Below the pieces are notes generated by a model that was given only the letters and a program-made list of their open reading frames with translations, was not told the DNA's origin and did not search any database. 64,000 nt of DNA from Mytilus trossulus (taxonomy: Eukaryota; Mollusca; Bivalvia; Mytilida; Mytilidae): positions 89,646,059 to 89,710,058 of the forward strand of contig NC_086374.1 of NCBI RefSeq assembly GCF_036588685.1. Direction: 5' to 3'. The position numbers and the translations under genes are program-made. Of this stretch, positions 1 to 41,100 are shown piece after piece (the stretch's first letter is position 1; each line of letters opens with the position of its first letter).

Positions 1-207
1 CATTGCCATTACAAATTGCTGACATTCCAAACAACTTTAAAAAATAATGGCCTTGTAATTGAAAGTCTGAAGTTTGGTGATGACTCCAAAAATATAACCT
101 TATCTATTTTTTTTTTATATTTTGGGTCTTTACATTTGTAGGAAAATATTGTTAAAATTGCCAAATAACTTCTTTTTCATTAAACTTAAATATCTATTTA
201 ACCATCA

Positions 208-28652
<28,445 letters not shown>

Positions 28653-29172
28653 GTTTGTCGACAAAGTTATGCGGAAATGGGGCAGATACAAGCTTCACAG
28701 CTGAGTTCTGCTGTCCATTAGCAGTTGAGATCGATACTATTATTGTTATTTGATTACGAGAAAGTAGTATTATGGTCAGGCGAAGGAGTTTGTCCTGATT
28801 ATTTCCTTGTTTGCATGCCAAATTTCTTCACAACCGACATTCACCAATCTGACATGTACAATCACGTGACGAGGTCATTAGTCAAATAAACCAATGAAAA
28901 CAGGTTTTACATTTCACTCATCTCGCACTAAACTAAAAAAAAAAACTTTGCCATGTGCAAATTTGTAAACTGTAGTGCACTTTAGTGTCTTATTCCACAA
29001 CTTTTTGTCATAACACTAAATGAAGATTTCCATAACAAAACATTATTCATTGAGGACAAATTATTGTCATTTTTCTCAAATGACAAATCATGTAGGAATG
29101 ATTCATTAATGAATCAACAGGTCCGAAATGTAATATGATATAACACCCACGAACATAACTGCAGTAATAACA
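28653..29172. promoter_or_regulatory. Putative bidirectional promoter between PKN and HMCES
   Basis: The 520 bp separate the PKN ATG (minus) from the HMCES ATG (plus), head to head. No MITE or other repeat is recognised inside, which is unusual for this window. No TATA box stands out at a sensible place. Both 5' UTRs must start here, or upstream exons exist. Divergent pairs this close commonly share a promoter; that is inference. Confidence 0.55.
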
Positions 29173-29192
29173 ATGTGTGGACGTACTGCATG
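29173..29192 (+). CDS. HMCES: HMCES exon 1: start codon and catalytic Cys2
   Basis: The 20 coding nt read MCGRTA plus two bases of the next Cys codon, then donor GTAGGC. SRAP proteins need Cys at position 2 after Met removal, and MCGR is the family signature. Phase 2 joins exon 2 to give MCGRTACALEPD. Confidence 0.9.
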
Positions 29193-32100
29193 GTAGGCTT
29201 AATAACCTGCAAATTGTCAATTGATTTCTTGACACAGATTTTATCATTAATGAAAATTTATATGCCCCAGTAGATCTGTTATTTTAAAAATTTAATGAGC
29301 CAGCAACCCATCAACACAATCAAACAAACAAATATGCCAATTACGCAGGTGCTTGAGGACAGGATCCTGTATGAGCCCCATATAGTCCTTTCCCCTTATC
29401 ATAAATCTCAGATTTTTCAATATATATCATTTATTTGTACCATATACATACTAATATACCATATTTATACTCTAAATATGCATGTTTACTATCAACGTAA
29501 ATCTTGACTAGAGCTAGGTGTTTCAGTCCAAGGGTCTGGCAAGTTGTCCAATGGTTGTATTTGACCTCTGTATTTGGTTATTTTTTTTTCATTAATAATA
29601 TTTTTTTATTGTTTCATAAATCATTTGTAAATCAAACATTTGGTTTTCTCATATAGTCCAGCAATGAAATTTTAAATATTACTATGACATGGGTTTTAAT
29701 CATTTGTAGCTGGGTTGCTTCCCCTTCTTAGTACAGGTAGAACATATAAACATGATAAAGCCAGTCTTAATCAACTGAGCTTGGGAATCAATTCTTAGCT
29801 TGGCTCAGTGGGTTAAAGAACTGACTGTCACGCAGGTAACCAGGGTTTGAATCCCGGTGGTGACGATATAAATTTGTAGAATAGATGCATGTTCTCCGGT
29901 TACATTTGGCGCCCAACTAAAAAAATCACGATAGTTATCTGGAGTGTAGCCAGGGTTTGTGTTGTTAAGAATCATTTATAAAGATATGATGACTCTTGTG
30001 GAGGGAGAATAGTGTAGCCTGGTTGCTTCCTAGATCTCCTTAGTACAGGTAGAACATATAAAGCCAGTCTAAATCAACTGAGCTAGGGAATCGATTCTTT
30101 GGCTCAGTGGGTTAACCCACTGACTGTCCCGCAGGCAACCAGGGTTTGAATCCTCAGGTGGGGACTATATAAATTTGTAGAGTAGATACATGCTCTAGAT
30201 GGTTACACATTGTTGAAGGCCATACAGTGATATCAATTTAAAATCCTTGTTCTTTGGTTTCATTGTTGGTAGTTGTCTCATTTGCAATCATACCATAACT
30301 CCTTTATTTTATTTGAATAAATGATAAAAATCAGTACAGGAAAAGCATTTAACTCTATTTAGCTTATACGATTTAGATAAGAATAAACTAAAAATAAAAT
30401 CAGACAATATATTTTTGCATCAAAGATAACTCACAGTTACCATGGTTAATGAAAGCTATCTGTAAGTACTTTAGACCTTTTTCCTATAAAACTCTTGCTG
30501 TATTGAAAAATGATATTCCTCGAATTTATTTTAGGTTGCTTATGATTCCCACATTTTGACATACCTTTAGAAATCTAATATATTGGTACAAAAAGATTTT
30601 GTGTCTCATATTGTTCATCCTTCATATCTTATTTAACCTTTATTATTATGTTATGTTTTTGTTTTAGTGCTCTGGAACCAGATGATATTTGTAAGTCCTG
30701 TTCCTTCAACTCAAAAACTACTGGTAAAGGGAGACAACAACCTGTATGGCGAGATCCTCCTGGTGGTCAGAAGTATTACCCATCATACAATGTAGCTCCT
30801 GGTTCACATACGTAAGTTCTGTCACATTTTTGACGAGCCTGCAACTTTTGTTGTAGAAAGCTCGACTTATAGGGAAAGTGACCCAGTGGTGTTAGCTAGT
30901 TTCTAAAAAGCTATATATTGTAGAAGGTGGAAGACCTGGATGCTTCATACTTTGTATATAGATGCCTTATGTTACGAACTTTTGGTCAGTTACATGTCCA
31001 ATGTCCTTGACCTCATTTTCATGGTTCAGTGACTACTTGAAAAAAAGTTATCGGTAAGATTTTTTGTAATGTTAAATTCTCTCTTAAAATAAGTAATAGG
31101 ATAATTATATTTGGTTTGTGCGTAGCTTGCAAGGTCCTCATGTCTGTTAGGCAGTTTTCACTTGACCTGGACCTCATTTCATGGATCAGTGAACAAGGTT
31201 AAGTTTTGGTGGTTAAGTCCATATCTTAGATACTTTAAGCAATAGGTCTAGTTTATTCAGTGTATGGAAGGACTGTAAGGTGTACATGTCCAACTGGTAG
31301 GTGTCATCTGACCTTGACCTCATTTTCATGGTTCATGGTTATCAATGGTTATAGTTAAGTTTTTATACGACCGCAAATTTTGAAAAAATTTTCGTCGTAT
31401 ATTGCTATCACGTTGGCGTCGTCGTCGTCGTCCGAATACTTTTAGTTTTCGCACTCTAACTTAAGTAAAAGTGAATATAAATCTATAAAATTTTATCACA
31501 AGGTTTATGACCACAAAAGGAAGGTTGGTATTGATTTTGGGAGTTTTGGTCCCAACATTTTAGGAATTAGGGGCCTAAAAGGGCCCAAATAAGCATTTTC
31601 TTGGTTTTCGCACTATAACTTTAGCTTAAGTTAATAGAAATCTATGAAATTTTGACACAAGGTTTATGACCACAAAAGAAAGGTTGTGATTGATTTTGGG
31701 AGTTTTGGTTTCAATAGTGTAGGAATTAGGGGCCAAAAAAGGGCCCAAATAAGCATTATTCTTGGTTGCACCATAACTTTAGTTTAAGTAAATAGAAAAT
31801 AATGAAATTTAAACACAATGTTTATGACCACAAAAGGAAGGTTGGTATTGATTTTGGGAGTTTAGGTCCCAACAGTTTAGGAATTAGGGGCCAAAAAGGG
31901 ACCCAAATAAGCATTTTTCTTGGTTTTCGCACCATAACTTTAGTATAAGTAAATAGAAATCTATGAAATTTAAACACAAGGTTTATGACCATAAAAGGAA
32001 GGTTGGTAATGATTTTGGGAGTTTTGGTCCCAACAGTTTAGGAATAAGGGGCTCAAAGGGTCCAAAATTAAACTTTGTTTGATTTCATCAAGAATTGAAT

Positions 32101-35100
32101 AATTGGGGTTCTTTGTTATGCCGAATCTAACTGTGTATGTAGATTTTTAACTTTTGGTCCCGTTTTCAAATTGGTCTACATTAAGGTCCAAAGGGTCCAA
32201 AATTAAACTTCGTTTGATTTTGACAAAAAATTAATCGGTTGGGTTCTTTGATATGCTGAATCTAAAAATGTACTTAGATTCTTGATTATCGGCCCAGTTT
32301 TCAAGTTGGTCCAAATCGGGGTCCAAAATTAAACTTTGTTTGATTTCATCAAAAATTGAATAAATGGGGTTTTTTGATATGCCAAATCTAACTGTGTATG
32401 TAGATTCCTCATTTTTGGTCTTGTTTTCAAATTGGTCTACATTAAAGTCCAAAGGGTCCAAAATTAAACTTAGTTTGATTTTAACAAAAATTGAAATCTT
32501 GGGGTTCTTTGATATGCTGAATCCAAACATGTACTTAGATTTTTTATTCTGGGCCCAGTTTTCAAGTTGGTCCAAATCAGGATCTAAAATTATTATATTA
32601 AGTTTTGTGCAATAGCAAAGTCTTTTCAATTGCACAGTATTGCGCAATGGCAAGAAATATCTTATTGCAAAATATTGTGAAATAGCAATTTTGTTTTTAA
32701 TTAGAGTTATCTTTCTTTGTCCAGAATAGTAAGCAAGAAATATCTAATTGTAAGAATTTTTTTTATTTGGAGTTATCTTTCTTTGTCCAGAATCAACTTA
32801 AATCTTTGTTATATATACAATATACAATGTAGATTCACTTTTTACTACCAACTGATAAATTAAAATAATCTTTACCATTCAGTGATAACAAGCAGTTTTT
32901 ATTACATCTTAATATTTTATGATGTATTTAAATGAGTAGTAATTGTTGCAAACTCCATTAGAAATTTTAATTGAGATTAGTTTTGGAATAAGGGAAAGGG
33001 GGATGTGATTAAAAAAATTGGGTTCAATTTTCTCATTTGAAATTTCATGAATAAAAAGAAAATTTCTTCAAACATTTTTTTTGAGAGGAATAATATTCAA
33101 CAGCATAGTGAATTGCTCTAAGAGAAAACAAAAATTTTAATTTCATTAGAACACATTCATTCTGTGTCAGAAACCTATGCTGTGTCAACTATTTAATCAC
33201 AATCCAAATTTAGAGCTGAATCCAGCTTGAATGTTGTGTCCATACTTGCCCCAACCGTTCAGGGTTCAACCTCTGCGGTCGTATAAAGCTACGCCCTGCG
33301 GAGCATCTGGTTGTGTTTTAGTCTGTTTTTCTGATACTATATGCAATAGGTCTACTATATTTGGTGCATGAAATGATTGTGAGGTGTACATGTCTAGCTG
33401 ACAGGTGTCATCTGACCTTGACTTCATTCTCATGGTTCAGTGGTCAAAGTTAAGTTTTTGAGTTTTGGTCTATTTTTCGAGAAAAACTATATGCAATAGG
33501 TCAACTATATTTGGTATATGGATATATTTAATGATCTATATGTCAGTCACACAGGTTTTATTTGACCTTGACATCATTTTCACAGTTCAATGCTTAGTGT
33601 TAAGTATTTGTGTTTTAGTCTGATTTTTTTCATTTATAAGCAATAGGTCAACTATATTTGTTGCATGGAAGAATTGTTAGCTGTACATGTCTGCCTGGCA
33701 TGGTTCATCTGACCTTGACTTCATTTTCATGGTTCATTGATCAATGTTTAGTTTTCTTGGTTAATGTTGAGTTTATGTGACAGTTGTAATAAAGCTTTAT
33801 ATTTAATGATTAGCTAAGAAGGCGAGATATTTCAGCGTGTGCACTCTTGTTTTAAGTGGTGGATAGCTGTACATGTAAGACAATAACAATCAAAACCAAG
33901 AAGATAACAAAGACTCACAAAACCAAAGGACATTTACATCAACAGTTATAAATAATAAATAAGAAACAACACAAACTCCACTAAAAACGGGGAGTGAAAT
34001 CAGGTGCTCCGGAAGGGTAAGCATTTTCTGCACCGTTTAAGGCACCCGTTGTGTTATTTCTTTGACCAGTTCTGTAATGATGGAAGGTTATTATGACTGA
34101 GGAAGTATGACTGTAAGGGACAACATCAAAAGTTCAATGAAGGATACAAAAATTAATTCACATAGTTTTTTCACTGACCCTCACCCCCCTCTTAACATAA
34201 TTTGAGAAAAAATTGATTGACCCATATAGATACATGTATATATATGTAAAAATCAATGTAGGATAACCACATCTTGCAGCAGTTCAACCCCCCACTCCCC
34301 TACCCAAAACTTTTAAAAGTATTTGAATTAAGTTTTTTATCTTACATTGATCTTTTGATGTCGTCATCTGTTATGCAGCCCAGTGTTGATCTCCAGTCAG
34401 CATTACCAGGGAGAACTAGATACCATTACAGAGAGAGTAATACAACCAATGAGATGGGGTCTAGTCCCATCATGGCATAAAGGAGATCCAAAAAATGTAG
34501 GATATGAAACTAATAACTGTAGAGCAGAAGGAATGTTGGAGAAAAAGACCTATAAAGTTCCATTGGAGAAAGGCAGAAGATGTTTGGTATTAGCTGATGG
34601 GTAAGATATGTATGTTGGTGTGTTTTGGGTTAAAGATTGCATGAAGTGCCACCAAAACCCTATGGTACTTGATATCTAAATCTTCCAAGGCTTATCACGG
34701 GGGTCTCATTGGGGGGTTCCGATCCCGGATCCCGCTTACTGTTTTGTCAGATTCCTGTATCCCGCTTACACTATGTACGTAACCAATTCTCATTTTTTTG
34801 TCATTTCCCGGGTCCTGCAAGACCTCATTTCCCGTTTTCACGACACAATAATTTGACTTTCACGTTTCACGCTTACGAAAAATCAGCAATCCCGCGTCAC
34901 GCTTAGACCCCAATGAGACCCACTATCACTACTTTTTAGATACACAAAATATAGTGCATTGATCATAACATCCTAAACATCCCTTCAATGAACATTTCCA
35001 GAAATTTATCAATGGAATATAAGCTAAGATATTCAAGTTACAAAATTATGTAATATTTGTCAAGATAGTTATATGACTTCACGATTTGTGCAAGGTGCAG

Positions 35101-38100
35101 GAATTTTAAGATCTGTTCTATAAATATCAATGATGTCATAATGTTAAAAGGATCATTGGAATTGGAGTTGTCTTCCTTTGTCCATGATTTGAATCAACTA
35201 CAACCAATGCTGATACAAAAAAGTAAAATCACAAAAGTACTGAACTGCGAGGAAAGTTCAAGGAAAGTCCATAATCAAATGGCAAAATCAAAACCTCAAA
35301 CATATCAAACAAATTGATAAGAACTGCCATATTCCAGACTTGGTACAGCTATTTTCTTATGTAGAAAATGGTGAGTTGAACCTGGTTTTATAGCTAGCTA
35401 AACCTCTCACTTATATGACAGTCGCATCAAATTCCATTATTTTGATAACAAATGCATGAACAAAAAAAACAGACATAATAGGTAAAAATGCAACAAAAAC
35501 AATGCAATGTTTAACATGTTTAATTTTACTTCCCACTGATAAATTAAAGCTATCTTTACCATTCAGTGCTTACAACCACTTGATTTTATTTTATTTGACA
35601 ACCAATACATTTAGAGTATGTTCTACCAAATATATTGGTCCATAATGCTATAGAATATAGGATACAGTGCTAATTAACAGATGAGACAGAAACGCTTCGT
35701 GAATAAAAAAGGAATTTATATAACAAAACCCATAAAGCATAAAAGATTTAGATTAGAAGTCAACATACATGACATGCAGCTGTTTCAATATTGTCAAACT
35801 CTAAATCATCTATTGGCTAGAAAAGTTAGATAAATTTAACATAGATTTAATTCTTAATTACAGACATTTGGACAAATAACAGTACTATATAAACCTTTAG
35901 ATGTATATAAGAAAGGAAAATATTTGGTTATGAATGAAATTGCTGTTATTTTATCAACATTTTAAACATAATTTAATCTTTTGAATATCATGAATATATT
36001 GCTTGGCTGATCTTATATTTCTTAATTTCAAATATTTTAGGATTTGGAAATGAAAACAAGTCGTCAATATATATATACTGAAACAATGTGTATACCTTAG
36101 CATCCATTTCCATCTAGTTTGAAGTGATAAAAAGATTCCTGTCAAATAATAAATCAAAAGTCTTTATCTGTAATCAAGATTTTACTTCTCTTATCATTTA
36201 AATGAAATTCATGTTTAATTTAAGTTTCTACGAATGGAAGAGAGATCAAGGCAAAAAGCAGCCATACTTTATTTATTCCCCTCAAGAGACTTGGGTCAAA
36301 AAAGAAAATTGTGACTTAGAAATGAAGAAGGAACCAATTGATCCTGACCAGAACTTTAATGTTAAAGAAGAAGAAGATGAGGAAGGTTTGTTAATTATTG
36401 AATAGAGAATGCGAAGGAGGAATGTGTCATAGAGACAACAACCTGACAAGATAGCAGAAAACAGCCCTAGGCCATGAATTGGTCTTTATTGCAGAGATGA
36501 GTTCAGCTGCCCCTATAGGATTTTTTTTTTATAAAGATACTACCCCCCCCCCCCCCCCCCCCCAAAAATTTTACCAAATAAGAAATGGTTTCAGTATCTT
36601 TAAAAATTTAATAAAACAACTTAAATTTATGCAACGACTTTAAATTAATGAATATAAAACAAGTTATTCTTTGTTTTGCCTAAAAAATGTTTTGTTGATT
36701 ATAAATGAAACCAGTTTTAGTATGGTATATATATTTTGTGTTGTATTTTGTAGAAACAGAGGATACAGAGAGAAAACTGTTAATGATGGCCGGTGTGTTT
36801 GATGTATGGCATCCACCAGATGTAAGACAACTTAAACAACTTATTACAACTCAAATCTGCTCTTATACATGAATGTGTTAATTAACATATATATATATTC
36901 ATATACAATATAAACATGATAAATGAATAAGCTCTCCACATCCATCATATAGAAATGCTCTGCTCTTATACATGAAATTGTGTTAATGAACATAAAAATT
37001 GAGAATGGAAATGGGGAATGGGTCAAAGAGACAACAACCTGACCAAATAAAAAAACAACAGCAGAAGGTCACCAACAGGTCTTCAATATAGCGAGAAATT
37101 CCTGCACCCGGAGGCGTCCTTCAGCCGGCCCCTAAACAAATATATACTAGTTCAGTGATAATATAGACATACTAATTCATATAAAATATAAACTTGATAA
37201 ATGAATAAGTTCTCCACATCCATAGAATTGTTTGATACCAATCTTAGTATACTAAAGACCATTTTTCAAAAAAAGGTAATTTAACAGAATAATTATGGAC
37301 AAGACTACATATATATTTGAAAACTTATAGGCTCATATTTTGAAAATGTTCTTTTTTTATTTGTTTAATTTATGATGTTAAAATGAGCTTAGGGTTTATC
37401 TCAACTTTTACTACGAACAACCTATCTATTTTATTATAATGATTAATTTGTCTGGTGTATGTGGGTATTTGTTTAAGTATGTCTCTTAAATGAAGTGATC
37501 TTTTTTCTTTCCAGAACTCTGCTCCAGTATATTCATACAGTGTAATAACAGTAGAATCTTCTCCTGTGATGTCATGGATACACCATAGAATGCCTGTAAG
37601 TTGTATTTAATTTAATGAAGAAGTTCCCTCTATTTTTTAAGGTCACTTGGTCAAGGTCCATGGTCAGATCATTTTTTGAAAGACTGAAATTTGGTTGTCA
37701 TTTTGGTTTCCTCCTGTTCTCATTTGAACCATGATCAAGTTAAATAAGATGGGTTTGATATCAATATATCTCATTGGATCAAGATGACCTCTTTTTTCAA
37801 AGGGCTGGAGTCATTGTTCCTATAGAGGGTCAGTGGTTTTCTGTGGGCACTCCAGCATCCTCCAATAATGAAAACTGGCCACCAGGAAAATGCTGAAAAA
37901 TGGAGTTTAAACACCAACAATCAATCAATAAATCAAAGGTCAAGGTCACAGACGCAATTCAAAACATAACATAAAAACTATTATTACAAAACCTCACACA
38001 GAAAATTAAAGACTGAGCAAAATTAATAATTCTAAAAACAATAAAATTAAGTAGATATAAGAAGATGTGGTATGAGTGCCAATGAGTCAACTCTCCATCC

Positions 38101-41100
38101 AAGTCATAATTTGTAAACGCCAACCATCAAAGGTCAAAGTGCATTTTGGGGTTTTCATCATTTCAAACCAAAGTTTTAAACAAGATTCTAATAAACAAAC
38201 AAAACAACAAAAGTACTCAAGACATAAAACTACTTCTGTTTTTATAATTATCTCAGGTCATCTAGTGCTTCTCCAATTTTTAGAAATTCTGATTTTCCTT
38301 TGTTTTATTGTCTAAACCTTGAAAATTGTTTCATATTAAGTATTTATATGGTAGATATCCTGATTTTCTGTAAAGTTTTCAGAAATTAGTCCATCTATTG
38401 ACTTACTATGCTGAATATTTTATTTATTGTAGGCAATATTGACAAATGATGCTGAAATTGACGAATGGATAAATTTTGCAGAAGTTCCATTAAGAGGGGT
38501 AAGTTTGCAATACATTTCTTTATTTATTGCATTTATTGCATTTTTGCATAATGAAAAGTAAAAACACAAAAATACTGAACTCTGAGGAAAATTCAAAAGG
38601 GAAAGTCCAAAATCAAGAGGCAAAATCAAAAGTCCAAACGCATCAAACGAATGGATAACAACTGTCATATTCCTGACTTGGTACAGGCATTTTCTAATGT
38701 AGAAAATGATCATAAAACTGTATTTGATTTTTGTCTCGCCTTTGACAAAAGTCACAGTATGCGAGATATAGGTATTACTATCCAGCGGCATTTTTCAGGT
38801 TCATTTGACAATGTTCAGTAATAATGTTTTGGTCTGTTTTTCAATTAGCATTCACAATGGGTCAATTATATATATTTGTATACACATATGTGTTTGACAC
38901 TATTTATCTGACCTTGACCCTATTGTCATGGATCTTTAAAAATGTTATAAAGTTTCTGTTACAGATATAATTTCAGTAAATCTTAAATACTTTCAACATA
39001 AAATCAATGCTAATAAAGCAGGTGAGACATTTTAGCTTGAACACTCTTGTTTTTAAATCAAAGAGAAAAAAGATATAGATATGAATAGTAACTTGTAAAC
39101 TTGAATAGCCTGAACTTATAATTAAGTACTGTCACCATTTTTTTTTTTTCGAAATGTTATAGGCAGTACAGAATATTAGACCTACATTAAGCCTACAGAT
39201 GCACCCAGTGACAACAGCCATGGGTAACTCACGTTACAAATCACCTGATTGTGTTCAACCAGTAGATCTAAAGTAAGTTGTTAGGTCATCTTTAATGCTA
39301 TGAATATTTAGAGCTCTTTTCATAATGCTTGTAGTTTAAAGGTTTGAATGGCTTGCTTGCTTTGTTTGTATGAATGCTTGCACAAGCATTGTAATTTAAA
39401 TTTACATATGCAATCAATAGGAAGGCAGTTACAAATTCTCGACGCAGAATGTCGACTTAAATTTGTGTGTGGCTTCATTGTGAAGTGTACATGTCCGTGT
39501 GGCAGTATTCATCTGATGCTACCCTCATTTTCATGGATCATTGCTGTTATTAAGTTTATTGTGTACCATCAGTATAACCCTAATTTAAAAAAAGAAATTA
39601 GTGAATCATGCTTTCATATCGGCACGACCTTGTGTTAAAACTCTGAACTTGTTTAGATACTTTTTATGCCCTGCCTACAATAGTAGTTGCATGTTATTTT
39701 TTTCTTCCAGTCAATACATCTGTCCATCTGTAACATGTTGAAATTAGGCTTTACATTAGTTTCCCATGAAAGTATAACCACATCAACATGATCAACTTGA
39801 AGCTTATTTTTTTGGTGACAGGCCATGTTAATATTTTTTTGATAAATCAATTTCTAATTTGTTTTATTAGCCCTTTGTTAGTCTTCATTCAATATGACTG
39901 ATATAAGTTTTCCTCATCTATGGGTTTTTGCCATCATGACATTGTGATATACGGAACCATGCATGTTTAATGATGAATGTGTTTTGTTTTGCTTACCCTT
40001 AGGGAAAGTACATCACTATTAGTCTTATGATAATGATAATGATAATACTAGGAACAGTCATATCATCAAATTTTTTGGGGAATATAGCTTTAAGCATGTT
40101 AAATGCTGGACATTTTAAGGCAATTTTCACATGATTAGGATATTTAGGCCAAGTGAGCTTTTCCCGTCACTTGGCGTCAGGCGTCCTGTGTCCAGTGTCG
40201 GCGTCCATCGTCGTCATCGTTGTTAGCTTTTACAAAAATCTTCTCCTCTGAAACTACTGGGCCAAATTAATCCAAACTTGGCAACAATCATCTTTAGGGT
40301 ATCTAGTTTAAAAATGTGTGGCGTGACCTGGTCAACCAACCAAGATGGCCGCCACGGCAAAAAATAGAACATGGGGGTAAAATGCAGTTTTTGGCTTATA
40401 ACTCAAAAACCAAAGCATTTAGAGCTAATCTGACATGGTGTATAATTATTTATCAGGTCAAGATCTATCTGCCCTGAAATTTTCAGACGAATCGATTAAC
40501 CCTTTGTTGGGTTGCTTCCCCTGAATTAGTAATTTTAAGGAAATTTTGCTGTTTTTGATTATTATCTTAAATATTATTATAGATAGAGATAAACTGTAAA
40601 CATAATAATAATAGTAATAATAATAATAATAAAAATAATAAATTCTTTATTTAAAGAGGGTAAACACAGTTAGTTACAATCACTAATCTTCCCTGAGGCC
40701 CTCATATTCATGTATGCAATATGGTGTACAAGTAAAAACAAAATGATAATAATAAGAGAAAAAAGCAAACATACAACATATAAACACAATTGTATAGACA
40801 TAATAGTTCAATGTACATGTACCATGATTAAAAGATATAAAACAGTTACATATCGCATGTAGTAAATAGACCTAGTATATACAAATCAGTAAAATCATAC
40901 ATTCTAAGAGTAATAGTTGCAATCATTTCAGACTGAATATTGGGACTGTCTCAAGTATTGTTTTATAATTTGTTTAAAAGAATAAGTGTTTTGCACTTTA
41001 CGCATTTCATAAGATAGTCCGTTCCATAAAACTGATCCAGAATAAGCAAAAGATTTTTTAAACAGTTCAGAAAAAACAGTAATAATGTTCAGCAAAGTAG

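Noticed and set aside
29801..29870. Functional tRNA-Asp gene
   Set aside because: A and B boxes and an anticodon-like loop are present, but stems are mismatched, the copies diverge and the sequence is part of an LTR.
34709..34906. 65-residue open frame
   Set aside because: It lies wholly inside a 221-bp MITE.
39348..39638. 96-residue Cys-rich open frame in HMCES intron 8
   Set aside because: It contains the CATTTTCATGGATCA-type module of dispersed repeats and lacks splice or homology support.
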